This document shows positions 22,217 through 34,887 of a DNA stretch of 64,000 nucleotides, piece after piece; within the stretch, counting starts at the first letter, position 1; each line of letters opens with the position of its first letter. Origin of the DNA: Polytrichum commune (taxonomy: Eukaryota; Streptophyta; Polytrichopsida; Polytrichales; Polytrichaceae); the NCBI GenBank assembly GCA_950295325.1, contig OX485803.1:31000001-31064000 (forward strand), read 5' to 3'. Position numbers and translations under genes: made by a program. Under the pieces are notes generated by a model. That model searched no databases. It was not told the DNA's origin and worked only from the letters and a program-made list of their open reading frames with translations.

Positions 22217-24067
22217 CTCCCAACAAATTTGACCTTATCTGACAAAAAACAAGATACTCAATAAAAATAAGCAAAAAAGTAGATAGTTATAACATTACAT
22301 AATTCCAAATAGGAAGCGACACTAAATATCATATTTAGTGTAGCCATCACTTCTACCCGTGCATTGTTTGTTAGTCTTCACATGGCAAATGATGGTCAAC
22401 AGTTGAGAGGGTTTTTTTGTCCAAGCCATTGATTCATTCAACTTTGCATGACTTCCATGACAATGATTGGCCACAAGCCAATAGTGCTACTGGAGATGAC
22501 CTTTAATCGTTGTGTTCTTTGTGCACTAGAAAGATGACAACACTATTTTGTGGAGTAGGTAAGGAAACTTCCATGTCTTTGAGGATACAATAAGTCAACA
22601 ATCCAAAGTGAGGAAGCATTGTAGGCGTTACATCTTAATGTATGTCACATCTGCAAGTTGCAAGGTAGAAAATATTATTATAGTTTTCTCATTTTTAGTC
22701 ATCTATGAGTGAGCACTTCGACATAACATCGCACTGACAGCATTCTTTGTCAAGGATTCAAGCAAAAGCAAATAGCAATCACAAACTATAAAGTTTCGTT
22801 CAGTTTCCACAGGACTGTATGATTGATATATTTCCCATATTAAACGAAAGATAGATATTATTGTGTAATAGGTACAGTAAATATGATATTCAGTGTCATA
22901 TGGTAACTTTTCAGATGGCACCTATTATGAATAAATGAATAAATATCATAATGGATGATGAATGTGTTCATCCACTAACCAAAACCCTCCCTACTCTTGT
23001 CAACAAGTTGTGATGATATGTTGTCATGGATGATTGAAGTTTGGATGAAAAATCACTTGGAAAGTGACAGTAATTGCAACACTGTAAATATATAATCCCC
23101 CAAAAAATTTACAAGGAATGAAAAATAATGTTGGGTTACCATTTAGTGTTGGTTTACAATTAGTATTAAGCAAGACAATTAGAATTGGTGACATTAAATA
23201 TCATATTTAGTGTAGTTATCAGAGCTATCAGTCTAGGATGTTGATGTGTTACATTTTCTATCCATGAAATTAAGCCAGTAGGATTCCACATATGTTGGGG
23301 TTTGATTTACAACCCTCTACCTCACTCTCACTCTGCTCATCTGCAAGAGACATGGCAATAGAAAATTTGACATATTGCCAGGACAAAAGCTTACCAAGCA
23401 GGACTTGTTGCTAACTATGGTAGTTTTGGAGAAGATTCAATCAATGAAACAAGATTTCAAGACAAGGTGGTGAGAAGTTGCAGTGTACACAGCTGAAAAC
23501 TTTACTGTACATATCAAAACGTAGCTTTATGCAATATGGTAGTGATCAATGTGGATGTGCCGAGTTCGTGATGGAAGGAGAACTCCAATGTTTATTGATT
23601 TATTCTTTGAAGCTTTACCTGCACACATGAAGCAAGAATAAACACCACAAAATGTCAGGATCTATTTGATATGCAGCAGATACATCCCTTCTTTTGTCTA
23701 GCAATCAAGTGCCAACTACAGCTTTAAAATGGGAGAAATTGGAGCTTCAACAACCCCTAGAATTTAACAAGAGTTCAATGCATAATCACTGGCATTCCTA
23801 GGACCACTAAATTCATCAAAGGCAAGAAGCTTGCCACCACTTCATGCAAACAAGTATGGACTAAGTGAACCAGACCATACACTGTCAAGTATGCAGAATC
23901 TCAGTGTAGAATCGACTCATCAAACTTTGAATTAACATGTGGGGCTAGTCAAGACTTAACGTCTCCACAGTAAAATGCCTGGATGTCAATGTACACCTAT
24001 GGCTTTGAGCTTTTTGCAAAAACTATATGGAGTTTTCTTCTTGAAAGGAACTCATCCAGTTTAGGCT
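22217..24067. other. Non-coding stretch between the nest and FANCJ
   Basis: It contains the right palindrome at 22318-22343, the palindrome-ended element at 22872-23215, and sequence from 23220 to 24067 with no ORF over 70 codons and no recognised domain. The part next to 24067 probably includes the FANCJ 3' UTR. Confidence 0.5.
22872..23215. mobile_element. Palindrome-ended MITE-like element, copy A
   Basis: The left end (22872-22899, GTACAGTAAATATGATATTC then AGTGTCAT) and the right end (23189-23215, GTGACATTAAATATC then ATATTTAGTGTAG) are inverted copies of the same near-palindromic terminus. Internal sequence shared with copy B (41007-41892) includes GTAACTTTTC next to the left end, TGTCATGGATGATTGAA, and AGTAATTGCAACA plus CAAGACAA near the right end. 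It is non-coding. Confidence 0.7.
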
Positions 24068-27000
24068 CTAGTCACTAACCTTTGGTTTAGATGGTGTTGT
24101 AGGCCGAGCTCTTTTTGTAGTGGACAGTTCACACTGTATTACTGGTGCCTGATTAGAAAGAGGACTCAGGTCGGCTTTGTGTATCTGTACAGTCCTCTGC
24201 AATGGAATGAATAAGCAGTAATAACCATCCCGCCTATGTACCATACCAGAAGCGAAATATGTCTAGTGTGTCAATTCCTATGTACTTGAAATAAAGTTGA
24301 GAGGGAAATTTAGTTATGATAGTTAAACCCCATACCATGAGTATTGTGGTGGGTTGTCCAAGTGATTATCTGAAACACAAATTTATAATTTGTAGGTTCA
24401 ATACAAGAACCATCATAACACATAATTCAGATAAGGGATCATTTGACCGTACCTCTTGCATCTCCATTGGACATGAGACAGTCACGTTGATACGCTCCTC
24501 AAGAAATAGGACCTATATGTCAAGGTGAGCTTATTATTAGATAGTCATAAGTGAGACTGTTGAGAAATGGCTGCATCTGATCAAGTGCACTTGATAAGAT
24601 CAAATTAGCCTGGCAGTGATATAATGTAGCAGTTCCAGAAGCTCAAGCAAACGCTGCATGTATCCTAGTCATTGTACTGATGAAACCCAGCCATGGATGG
24701 CAGTGACCTCCTGCTGCCACTCCTCAAATATCTTTACAACATGAGTACTATTTTACTACCTAGAAACTTAAAGGAGATTAAGCTTATCCTCCCCAAATTC
24801 AACGAGCCCATGACCATCCAAAAAATGGAAGTAGCTCCAGATTCTTCCGTGTACCCAAAAACAACCCTGAAGATCTCATACTGCTAATAATTGTATCTTA
24901 AAAGTTGAGAAGGCTTACCTGATCCATTAAAAACAGGTTTGCTTTGTCCGTCGCTGCAATATGAACACCAATACAGTATCTTTGATCTTCACAACTTGGA
25001 CAGAAGATGTGCTCGTACACACATCCATCTTCTTTCACCCAAACACCACCACTAGGCAGACTTGCATTAATTGATAATGATGGCGAACATGTGATAGACA
25101 TCCTTGCTGTACTAAGACTCTCCTTAACTAAAGCGTGGAGCATGTCAAACTCCACACTCAATACTGGAATTGACAATCCTGTTAATTGTGTGCTGTAGGA
25201 AACTCCAATAGCATTGCAAAGAATGAAAAGATAGGACTTGCTAAAGCCCATATGAATAACCTTCCCAGGGTTACTAAACAAACATGAACACCTTTTACAA
25301 GAAATGGTGCTCTCTGAACTCTCAATACGTGAAGCATGTAAACCTGAAGTCACCCTGTCAGTGAGGATAGTGGCAGTGGAGTCACAATCAGACTGGCCGC
25401 ATTTATGCATTTGCACTGGATGCTCATAGGATGTTTCAGCAGCAAAACTAGGTTTTAGGTGTGTGCAACCATCTGTGTCCACTGTTGGAGCATTAATTGC
25501 ATCGTGCACTTCCAAGCTGGTTTTTCGCCTGGGATCAAATTCTCCATTAAGAAATTTTCCATCATCTTGTCCCTCAAAATTCCTCCCCCGGTTGCTGCTT
25601 GTGTCCTTTACTGGACTTGAATCTTCCATCCATTTAAGGAGATTTCTTGAGCGATATCGGATACCATAGTCTTCAAGAGGACCCTTTTGCTCTGGCAAAC
25701 AGGTAGTATCCAAAACTGTGGCTTTCTTGATGCTATGCATTTCAGAAAGTCTACCACCAAGAATTCTATCTTCTTGCCCTCTGACTGAATGTGCTGATTG
25801 ATTGTCACGGTGACAGATTCTCCATGATCTGCTGTTCTCTGGCGTGTCTACACAACAGGTGGTTGTCTCTCTATCTTCACCATTAGTAAGATCCACTATT
25901 TCAACACCATGTGGGGGAGTATAATGACAGTGCCTTGAAGCTTTGACATTTCTGTCCTTGGTCCTGCGAATGAAGTTGGCATTTGGAGTCTCCATTCGTG
26001 AAGCATTTGCACAGGACTTAAGAGGTGACCCAGGATTATCTATAACATTCACTAGGCAACTTTCTGTAACCAAGGTTGCCTCCTCATGTTGGTTCCCAGG
26101 TGCACATCCTTCTGCAAGGTGGTCATTGTTTTGCCTAGCAAGACAAACACCTTTAACTACAGATGAATCACCCATTTGAGCATTTTCTAATAGCCTGGTA
26201 GATATATTTTGACAGTGTACAGTCCTTCTAATTCGAGCTGTTTTGGCTGGAAGCTGAGTTAGTTGCAAGTAATCACATTCATCCATGGTATCTTCCTCCA
26301 TCTCAATGTTTTCTTTTTCAGACTCAAACTCCACATCATTTGTGGCTGCCTTCTCCACATGATCATTTGACCATGGGGCATGATCATCCCACAAGGAAAA
26401 AACTTCATAGTCACTATCCGGTTCTTCATGCATATAAGGTGCCATGGGCTTCTGTTCATGTACTCCAGCATTAGAGATATCCACTGACGCCAGCTTTTGC
26501 TTCATACTCTCGTCCTGTACATCTAGCCCTGCCTGTTGCTCAGAATAAGATAATTTTGAGCCTCTTTTGGGCTGGATCTTCCGATCGTTCTTCACAACAA
26601 GCTGACCCTTTGCAGAGAAGGGCTTGATTGAACTGTCCAAAAGCAATCTAGAGTTATATAAAATCTACAGGCTTCATCTTCACAAACAAATCGATAACAA
26701 AGAAGCAGTCCATCATCCATGGTGCATTTATTATATGTCTCGACTCAGGTGCTTCAGAATATACCAAATGCAAGGAAATGCTGGTCTGATAGAGTAGCCT
26801 TTAAATAAAGAGATACAGAAACCTTGACAGCACCTTCAAAGCTCAAATAAATAGAAGTAGAGACGTCTAATTGAATGAGACATCTGATATACCTCGGTTT
26901 CAATGCCTTGGCATCAACTTGATGAGAAGCCTTTTTAGCTTGTTCCTTTGTTGTATATCCTTTGAGCTTGCGTTGATTATCTGACTTCAAAATGGATGGG

Positions 27001-30000
27001 GTGGTGGGAAGTTTGGATTTATGGATTGATTTCAAAGTAGCAGCAGGTAATACTTTTAAAGGCTCCAGAGCAGAAGTTGATTCCTGTACCCCAACAGTCA
27101 ATGCAGAATGTAGAGGAGGTGCAGAGTAACAAGGAAAAGCACTTGCCAGGAATAATGTTTGAGTATATGAGAGCAAAGGTGGTGTATCTTAGAAACTTAA
27201 ACTACCAACAGCACAGCCATACCATCAAAAGTTATGTTGGAGACTAAGTAAATTATTTTCTTAGGATGACATGCAGAGGTATCAGACTAAGCATCAGGTA
27301 CTGAATTTTGAACAAGAGGGCACAGAAGAGCTCACCTTAAATCCCTCAAAAAATGTATGCAGCCCTTCCAATGACTCTTTGTAGCTTTCACACTGTCTGA
27401 TAGACTTTCGTAGCCATTTGGACATGTAGTCAATATTACTTGGCTTTTTGAACCTATCATCTGGAGGTACAAAAGTCTATCATCTTTCTGTAGGTAATAA
27501 TAACTACCACAGCCTAGAAATAAATATGAATGACCAGGAGTGTCACCTATAAACAATCATATATGGCAAAGTGTGGACCACAAGGTTGGTGTCTGTATAT
27601 TGACAGAGACTGTAAGCTATTCCTATTCATGACAATTCGAAGACATCCTAAAGAATGAGCAACTAGTGAACAATCCAAGGATTGTCCAAAAACGTCGGGC
27701 ACAGGACCTTGCACCTGTCATTAAGCAGAGAGTCCTGATGGAATTCCATACCTAAGAGGAGAATAGCACCATAATCGTTGCGATGGCGAATGCAACGTCC
27801 TACATCAGGAAATGAAGAATGCACCCAACAATTACTCAAATGAATTTTCCGATATGAAGCAGACAACAAGTGGATCCCTAGATAACTTGATTCTCCAATG
27901 ACATAGAGCCTAAATGAAGGCCTAACAGGACAATACAAAGCATATTAGATAGAAAAATTAAATGGTAAAACTGACAAGGTTCCATGAAAAGGAAACGTGG
28001 TTACCCACCTACAGCTTGGTTGAGAGCACGAAATGTTTGTTGACAGTACCATTGATCCCCACTTAACAACTTCTTCTGTACACGATTTTCTTGGTTGTAC
28101 TGTTTCTTCAAAGTCACTTGAATGTCCTTCCTGTAGCCAATGACTTTGTGAGTATAGTGAATGGAAGTTACAATGGTGGTTAAGCATAAGACCTGCTGAC
28201 AACCAATTCCACTTGAGGTGCTTCCAGGGAGGACAGAAGGAACACTATTGATAATAATAATAATAATAATAATAAGCCAGGGCTTACACATTAGGAAATG
28301 GGATGCCGATGATGACCTGTTTCATCGAATTAAGAAAAATCATGATCATAAAATAAACCATTGCAAGGGATATTAATGATGGGATCCATAGTGGTGCCCT
28401 TGATCAGTAGAAGGTTCAGCTGAAGAGCAGCAGAAGCTTAGACAAAATTGATGGAACAGCATAAAGATATAGCCTATGCTCAAAGGATACTAACAATGAA
28501 CATAACACGACTTATTGAAATCAATTGGTTATCTTTCTAGTACCAATTTCAAGTTTTTGAATGTTAAAGCTCAACAGTAACAAATTAATTCAAAAGGATA
28601 CAACAATTCGAGCATTCTTGTCAGAGAAATCGATCCCTTCTGAAACCTGCATCAAAGTCAGAGGGCTGTCAGCATTCCATCAATTGTTATTCAAAGGTCA
28701 TGCATCTTGTTCTGCTGCAAACATGGAAATTCAGTGTTCAAGAAAACACATATTCGAAAACTAATCTTGCAGAGATGAGTAGCCACAAACCAAGCAATTG
28801 TAGTTACACTGCTACAAGGCCAACTTGCATCAGAAGAACAAAGTACTTAATTGGAATGATGCTCCATACCTTCCCACGGCACACTGCCAAGAATGCAGCT
28901 CCACCTGCTCTACTCCCTGGTCTCATTGGAACATTCTGATATTGATGCTGTTGTTTCTTTTCAACACCTCCTTGAGCATTCCCATCAGGTGGCACTTTCC
29001 CTGACTTAACTGCTCTATAGAAGTCTTGCAATAATTGCTCAAATTGGTCATTGTTTCCACGCGGTTCTGAAATATACAAATATGTATACAAATTATCAAC
29101 CACTCGTGACAGAGTAACCTTTACCACAATACAATTTCATTTGCCCATGAAGTTGTGATGCAGACCTGAACATCCTCAGAATTTTTTACTTCTGTTCCAA
29201 GTCTGAACATGAAGACCTTAATATCAGTTAGTAAAGGTTAGAAACTGTTACTTGCCTACAAACAATTCTTTTTGATTGGAGAGACGGACCCACTGGCCAG
29301 TAGACTTCCAGCGAGCACAGAGCTTGTCCAAAAGCTTATAGCTTGGGAAGAAAGTAAGAGCTCCATCTGGAACCACCTTGAATACTTCCTCCAGGACTGT
29401 CCCCACCGCATCCTTCAAGTCAAAGCAATCCACTCTTAAGGAAACACGGTGAAGAAATCCTTCACATAAACAGGCTGTTGTAATCAATAGTGCCACAGAT
29501 ACTCAGAATATTGGATGTAAGGGTATCCTCAGGTTGTTGCTATTCCTACTTCTGGGAGCACTCCGTGTCGTCACTAGTCTGAACAAGCTCACAAACAAAT
29601 AATTCATGATAAATGACAGACATATAGGATGTGAGTGGCTGATTCTGCCATAGCCTACCTGGAAAGCATATCCATCAGCGTTTTTATAACTGGCATTCAA
29701 AGATATGTTATCTGGTCCTGTTGACACTGCAGCAGCCCAAACCTGCAGATAGCCAAGTACCACTCAAGTTTTACTCACAAGAAACTGTTGTTGTACACCC
29801 TCTTTTTTTCTAACAGATAAAGTGAGCAACGATGCATGATAAGCAGAAGAGTGAGAACCTGCTTGTCCATGTCAATAACATGTGGTGCCTCCAATTGAAT
29901 GTCGAAAGGAACACCAAGCTCAGATGCAAAAGAGTCCATAGGTGATAAAGTCCTGCAAGGGAATTGCAGACAAACTGGTTAAAGAGTGAAGAAAACAATG

Positions 30001-33000
30001 ATTTACTGAAAGGATGACTCTCTTTTGAACTTCACCAATTGCTCCCACCCAGTAGTAAAAGACTACCTCGTTTGAACCACTCAAAGCATGTGCTTAACAA
30101 ACTCAACATATTAACACCATCATGCATTCACAAATCCAAGACTTACCCTGAGGTTAGGATAATGCTCCGACAAGCAGTGGCAATGTCCTCAAAGACTACA
30201 CCAGGATTCAGACACCAAAGGCTCATTGTCGTGACCCACCCTGCTACTGCCAAACCTACACCATAGTTTGAATTTTGTAAATCAGGTTATGATGAACACT
30301 TGACAGCTCTACATATCTAAATTCTTTCGGATGTAGAAAAACTAGTGCTTTGAGCATAAGTTTGAGCAAATACTGTAGTCCTTGTTTGAATTTATGGTCA
30401 TAATATAACTAGGTAAGGGTTGCATATTCCTACGTACAATACATTGATGTACTAACCTTCATCTCGTTTCATATACTTCTTCACAACCAGCTGGTAGTCT
30501 CCTGCTCGACGTCCATCGTTCAATAGCATGAACTTAAGTGCAGAAAACAACCCTGCAACCTTACATTATCAGTTCACCTAGCATGTAAATCTGATAAAAC
30601 ATCCATTCTTTCTGCAAAATTTGTGAAATACCTCACCAGATCATGAAGTGGTTAAATATTTCCACAGTCAAAATTGTGAGGTTAACTTCAGGAGAACCTT
30701 ATCAACTTGAGACTATAGCAGATTCTTGGTAGTCAAGAACCAACCTTCAAGTGCAATTGCTGCACGGCCACTCAGGTGATTGACTGTCTCATCTGGATTT
30801 GAAGCAGCTCCAACTGCCTGCCAAATTTCCCAACGCAACAATATCAAGACAAGGAGACCTCTTTGGTGCTTGTCAACTGCAAAGGCCATGAACAAAACCC
30901 ATCTTCTTTTATAGTATTAATTACCAGCATCCTGGAATAAGCCTGATGGAAGATAACTCGACACTATTTAGATTTCCATCCTAGAACTTAAGCGTAGCTG
31001 AATTATAGGTAAGGTACTACACTACTGAACGAAATTTGATATCATTTATTAAAACAAGTGATGAATAGGAGATAACCTTGTTTGAGCAGTCTATGAGAAC
31101 TTGAAAAGTTTCCAAGGGGATGCCTGCTGCATGTAACTCCTCCACAGCCTTCTCACCCCTCCAACTGTCACCATACGTAGAAATCTTTACGTATCAATCT
31201 TAATACATTGAGGATGACATTAGCGAGGCCTTGGATCCAAACTCCGTGTATAAATCAAACTACTTTATACAAGTCTGATGTGGATTGCTAGGCTCTATGA
31301 CTTCAGGCACATCAACACAAATGTCAAGGAGCAAAGCTGAACAGTCCATATACTACCTCCTCCAGATTCCTTTAACAATAATTATCTATTCAGGGATATG
31401 ATAAGCTGCTAATATATTTTGAGTTCTTGACGATTCTACTGTTAATTTGCAGGATCCCTACAAAAATCTGGGGCAATGAAAGAAACCATGAGACAAGACA
31501 CAGGGTGGAGTCCCACTAACCTTGATGCATAATGCTCGAAATCCAATTTTGACAGTTTGTTTTCTTGATATTGTATCCAGGCTAGAATTGCCTGTGATCA
31601 TTCATTATCACATTTACAAGAATATCCAGGACATTACCATTGCTTAAACAACTTCCTGCTTGTGGGCCATTTACCAATACTAGAGAATTTCTAGCTGCAA
31701 GTGATTACTTAAAGATGTTGCATATTGGATCTATCAGTAGCCAAGATGACTAGAGAATCATATAACATGTGATTCAAACAGGAAAAGAGGTTATAGTGAT
31801 CCAATCTGCCAACCTGCACCATATCCGAGAGAGGGGCATACATTTCAGCTCCTCCTTCATCTGACATTGCAAGTTGCTCCAACTCCAGTCGTAAATCTGC
31901 AGTAGACAAGTATCACTGCCAGGTTGGCTACCCAAGAATCCACAATACTTAAGAAGATAAGATATCAACTACATCAATACTGCTTGAAACTTTATGCTAT
32001 TAAAAGCCATACCTTGCAGCAGACCGATCTCCAAATCAAAGCTTCCAGCTTCACGTGCTACATCTTCAATGTTGCTGCCAAGTGTCATATTGCAAGGATG
32101 AAGAGCATGTAGTGCCATAAGAAAATCTTGTCTTCAGAGTAAGTGTGGTGCATGATAGACAAGGGCATTAAAGCAACACCAGGTACATCTATTTCAAGTA
32201 GCCCTATATTCAGAGTTTCAAAAACACAAAGTTCTTGTGGAAGTACTTTAAAGCTTGATGCATAAGTGGAACTTACTGTGCTTCATCCAACACAACTATA
32301 GCCCCTTGCAAATCAATTTCCATTGCTCTCCTGATGATAGGGTCTAGGATGTAGCTGTATGGACAAAACACAATGTCTGCCTCAGTAGCCAAGGCTCGAG
32401 CTGCAAAGTATGCACAGCCTGCAATTTCAAGGCACCAGAATCCAATCAATATCAGTGCAACGTGGGAAATTTTAAAATATTGATGTCATGGGTATACAGA
32501 ATTGCACAAAGAACATAGTACTTCAGAATGGTCAAATTTACCATTGTACTTTAAACAGCAATGTATCATCTGCATTATCACAATTGTCAACAGGAAATCC
32601 TCCAAAGGTGTTGTGCTGAGCTTATGAATCAGCTCTAAGCATTACATCATTAAAGGTACTTATTACAGCCAGACCCTCTTACTGCATAGCCATGTGAACT
32701 TGCAAAAAGCACAAGTTTTACTAAACACAAAAGTCTATTGCCATTCTCACCTCTTACTTTGTGGCCAAGACCAACTAGGTCCTCAATATCATGAATGTCA
32801 TTTGCACCACCTTTTTGAAGAGATGCATGAGATTTCAGTTTTTGGACATTCCTGAGAAAACACAAATCTTATGAAAGCTTCTTGTGGATGGACTCAGAAG
32901 TGCCATGACTTCAGAGAAGACAAAAACAGATCTTGTGAAGTGAAACACTCTCATCTGAGTAGGACCTTCACGCTGACTCAAAGGATGCCCAATCATTGAT

Positions 33001-34860
33001 GTGCACAATGGAGCTAGTCTCAAGTGGCTGCTTATTAGTTCTTGACATGCACAATAAATTCATTTCTATGTAGCTATCTTCCAGATCAATCTGGAGCTTG
33101 CATAATCTGCCTAAATTCCAAAGTTGTAAACAACATAATAGGACTCATGAATGAAAAACTCACTTGAACTGAGGACAGCAACTCCCCTCATCCTTCAGAA
33201 GAAGTTTACTGCAAGAAAATCAAGTGCCACTTCAGAATGTAACACTCGTCACATAACCTTTAAAGGCATGAGACATAAGGTAATCTAGAAATACTTACCA
33301 ATCCTCATCCACATTTTTCTTCTTCAGAACATGTTTGTTGGTACAGTAATGCTTCCTTGCTGCCTGCCAGACTAACAAATTTATTAACAGCCAGTCTCCA
33401 AAACTAGAAGAAACAGTTGTGAGTCTAGACAGAAAAGACTGAGCAGCTTACAACACCATAACAGTAATATCCATAGAAAGAAGAGTTCCTAGACTGCAGT
33501 ATGTATGTCCATCCTTGCATTTTCTGTTACTTACCAGCACTGCCATTGGAACACGGTACTTGGTTTTCCGAAATTCCCGGATCACCTGAGTTATCTGAGT
33601 ATGTGTCCTTCTGCAAAGACCATGAGTTTTACTTAATAAGCTCCAGTAAATTAATTACAACGTAGACAGTTGCATGATAATCAGATGAGTTTGCCTGCAA
33701 CACTTACGTAGCATAGTAGATTATTGGCACTTTCCGTTTCTTGGGCGGCTGCTTCTTGGGTTTTCCACCATTTTGTGGTTCAGCATCAGGATTATTTTGC
33801 CCCTCATCCTCAGGTCCTACATCTGCACATTGAATAATGACAAAAAGAGTGTACCGAATCAAAGCACCATTGACAAGAGTGTGTTTCCTTGAATCTAGCA
33901 CACAGCACATTTCTGCAAATGCCAAACCACAAACTAAGTATAAGGTAAACATGCCTAATTCAGTTACTTATCTTAATCGCATACCTGTGTTTTGAGTGGT
34001 GTGCAATTAGATGTGCATCTAAGAATGGACACCAAAAAGACATGTGTTTTAAAAGAGATTGGACTATGTGCTCAAAATTTGAAAACCATTCTAGGCTCAA
34101 TAGTCAGCATAGAATGATTGAGGGGGTCTACTTGGTCATTTTATGGTTCCAACACTTTTGACTTTGAAAATTCATAGCAACAATAGGGGAGATCAAACAA
34201 TTCCATAGATTGTTGCAAAAATCTCCTATAACATTCACGGATCCAAGAAAAATCCAAACTCTAAAACCCAAGTTAAAACTCATGGCAAACATCAAAAACT
34301 ATCCAATTAAGTCACGTTTACCTTATGTACTCTGTAGGCCCCCATAATAACGATTGGAAGAACTATTTCTGGCCCTTCTTTAGACATCTCCCGTCGTCTG
34401 GAGGAAAATTTAAGAGACGAATTGGGTTTCGTGCTGAGCTGATTTATTTATTTTCCTCTTCAGCAAAATTTGTAGTTATCATTATTATCACATTGAAATG
34501 GGTGTCCTTACCTGGGGGCCGGTCCTCGACGATGAAACCACCACCTCCAACCAGGGGATCAGAAATGACAGGAGCAGGAATGGGGGGCATGCTCTCAAAT
34601 TGCTGCTGCCAGGCTAATGTGGCACAGAGCAGGGCAAGAGTTTTGCCAGATCCAGTAGGAGACTCCAATAAAGCGTTCACACTTCCAATGCGCTGCACTC
34701 GGGACTGCTCCAGGGCTGCAAGGACCTTCCCCATGAAAGCCAACTGCGGGCCATATGGTTTGTAGGGGAATTCTACATCGACGCCACGAATCTTATACTT
34801 TTGTCTACGAGCCATTGCACCTCCATCAACATTTTTCTGAGGATCTTCCACTTTAGCCAT
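24068..34860 (-). CDS. FANCJ: FANCJ/BRIP1-type Fe-S DNA helicase (27 exons)
   Basis: This is an SF2 XPD-family 5'-3' helicase of DNA crosslink repair. Exons: 34860-34512, 33822-33708, 33610-33535, 33363-33299, 33208-33164, 32851-32751, 32418-32277, 32074-32013, 31896-31814, 31591-31521, 31164-31077, 30817-30745, 30552-30457, 30255-30147, 29952-29859, 29742-29659, 29412-29256, 29066-28870, 28646-28602, 28316-28288, 28130-28009, 27799-27752, 27460-27336, 27083-26893, 26647-24919, 24512-24453, 24196-24068. All phases agree (1494 aa; the last two exons are less certain). Motifs: LLESPTGSGKT (Walker A, about 64-74), four Fe-S cysteines (HYC, EDC, SCCPQ, RGC), VLDEAH (about 298), LWCLNPGVVF, LTSGTLSPM, FFPSYKLL, AVCRGKVSEGIDFSD and RALNQAVGRCIRHRNDYGA. 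The motifs match FANCJ better than RTEL1. The 576-aa exon is disordered and ends in Cys pairs (CKRC, FCPSC). In-frame ATG 34887 is an alternative start. Confidence 0.92.
28252..28274. repeat. (AAT)n microsatellite in a FANCJ intron
   Basis: Seven to eight AAT units lie in the intron between the 29-bp exon (28316-28288) and the next exon at 28130. There is no coding effect. Confidence 0.9.
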
Positions 34861-34887
34861 GTCGCACGAGAACAACCTCGGTGGCAA

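Larger units (their letters stand above)
10505..22343. mobile_element. Palindrome-ended element that hosts the copia/LINE nest
   Basis: 10505-10531 (CTACACTAAATAT..ATATTTAGTGTCA) and 22318-22343 (its reverse-complement form, ending TTTAGTGTAG) are the outward-facing left and right end types of a family also seen at 22872-23215 and 41007-41892. About 100 bp lie between each palindrome and the copia LTR. The simplest reading is that a small palindrome-ended element was split by the copia insertion. The internal flanks are too short to prove that both halves belong to one copy. Confidence 0.5.

Noticed and set aside
24693-24887. Candidate FANCJ exon (reads on minus as YEIFRVVFGYTEES...) after the large exon
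   Set aside because: It has an acceptable acceptor but no donor keeps the frame into the next exon except a weak GTCATG. Skipping it joins the big exon to 24512-24453 cleanly in phase.
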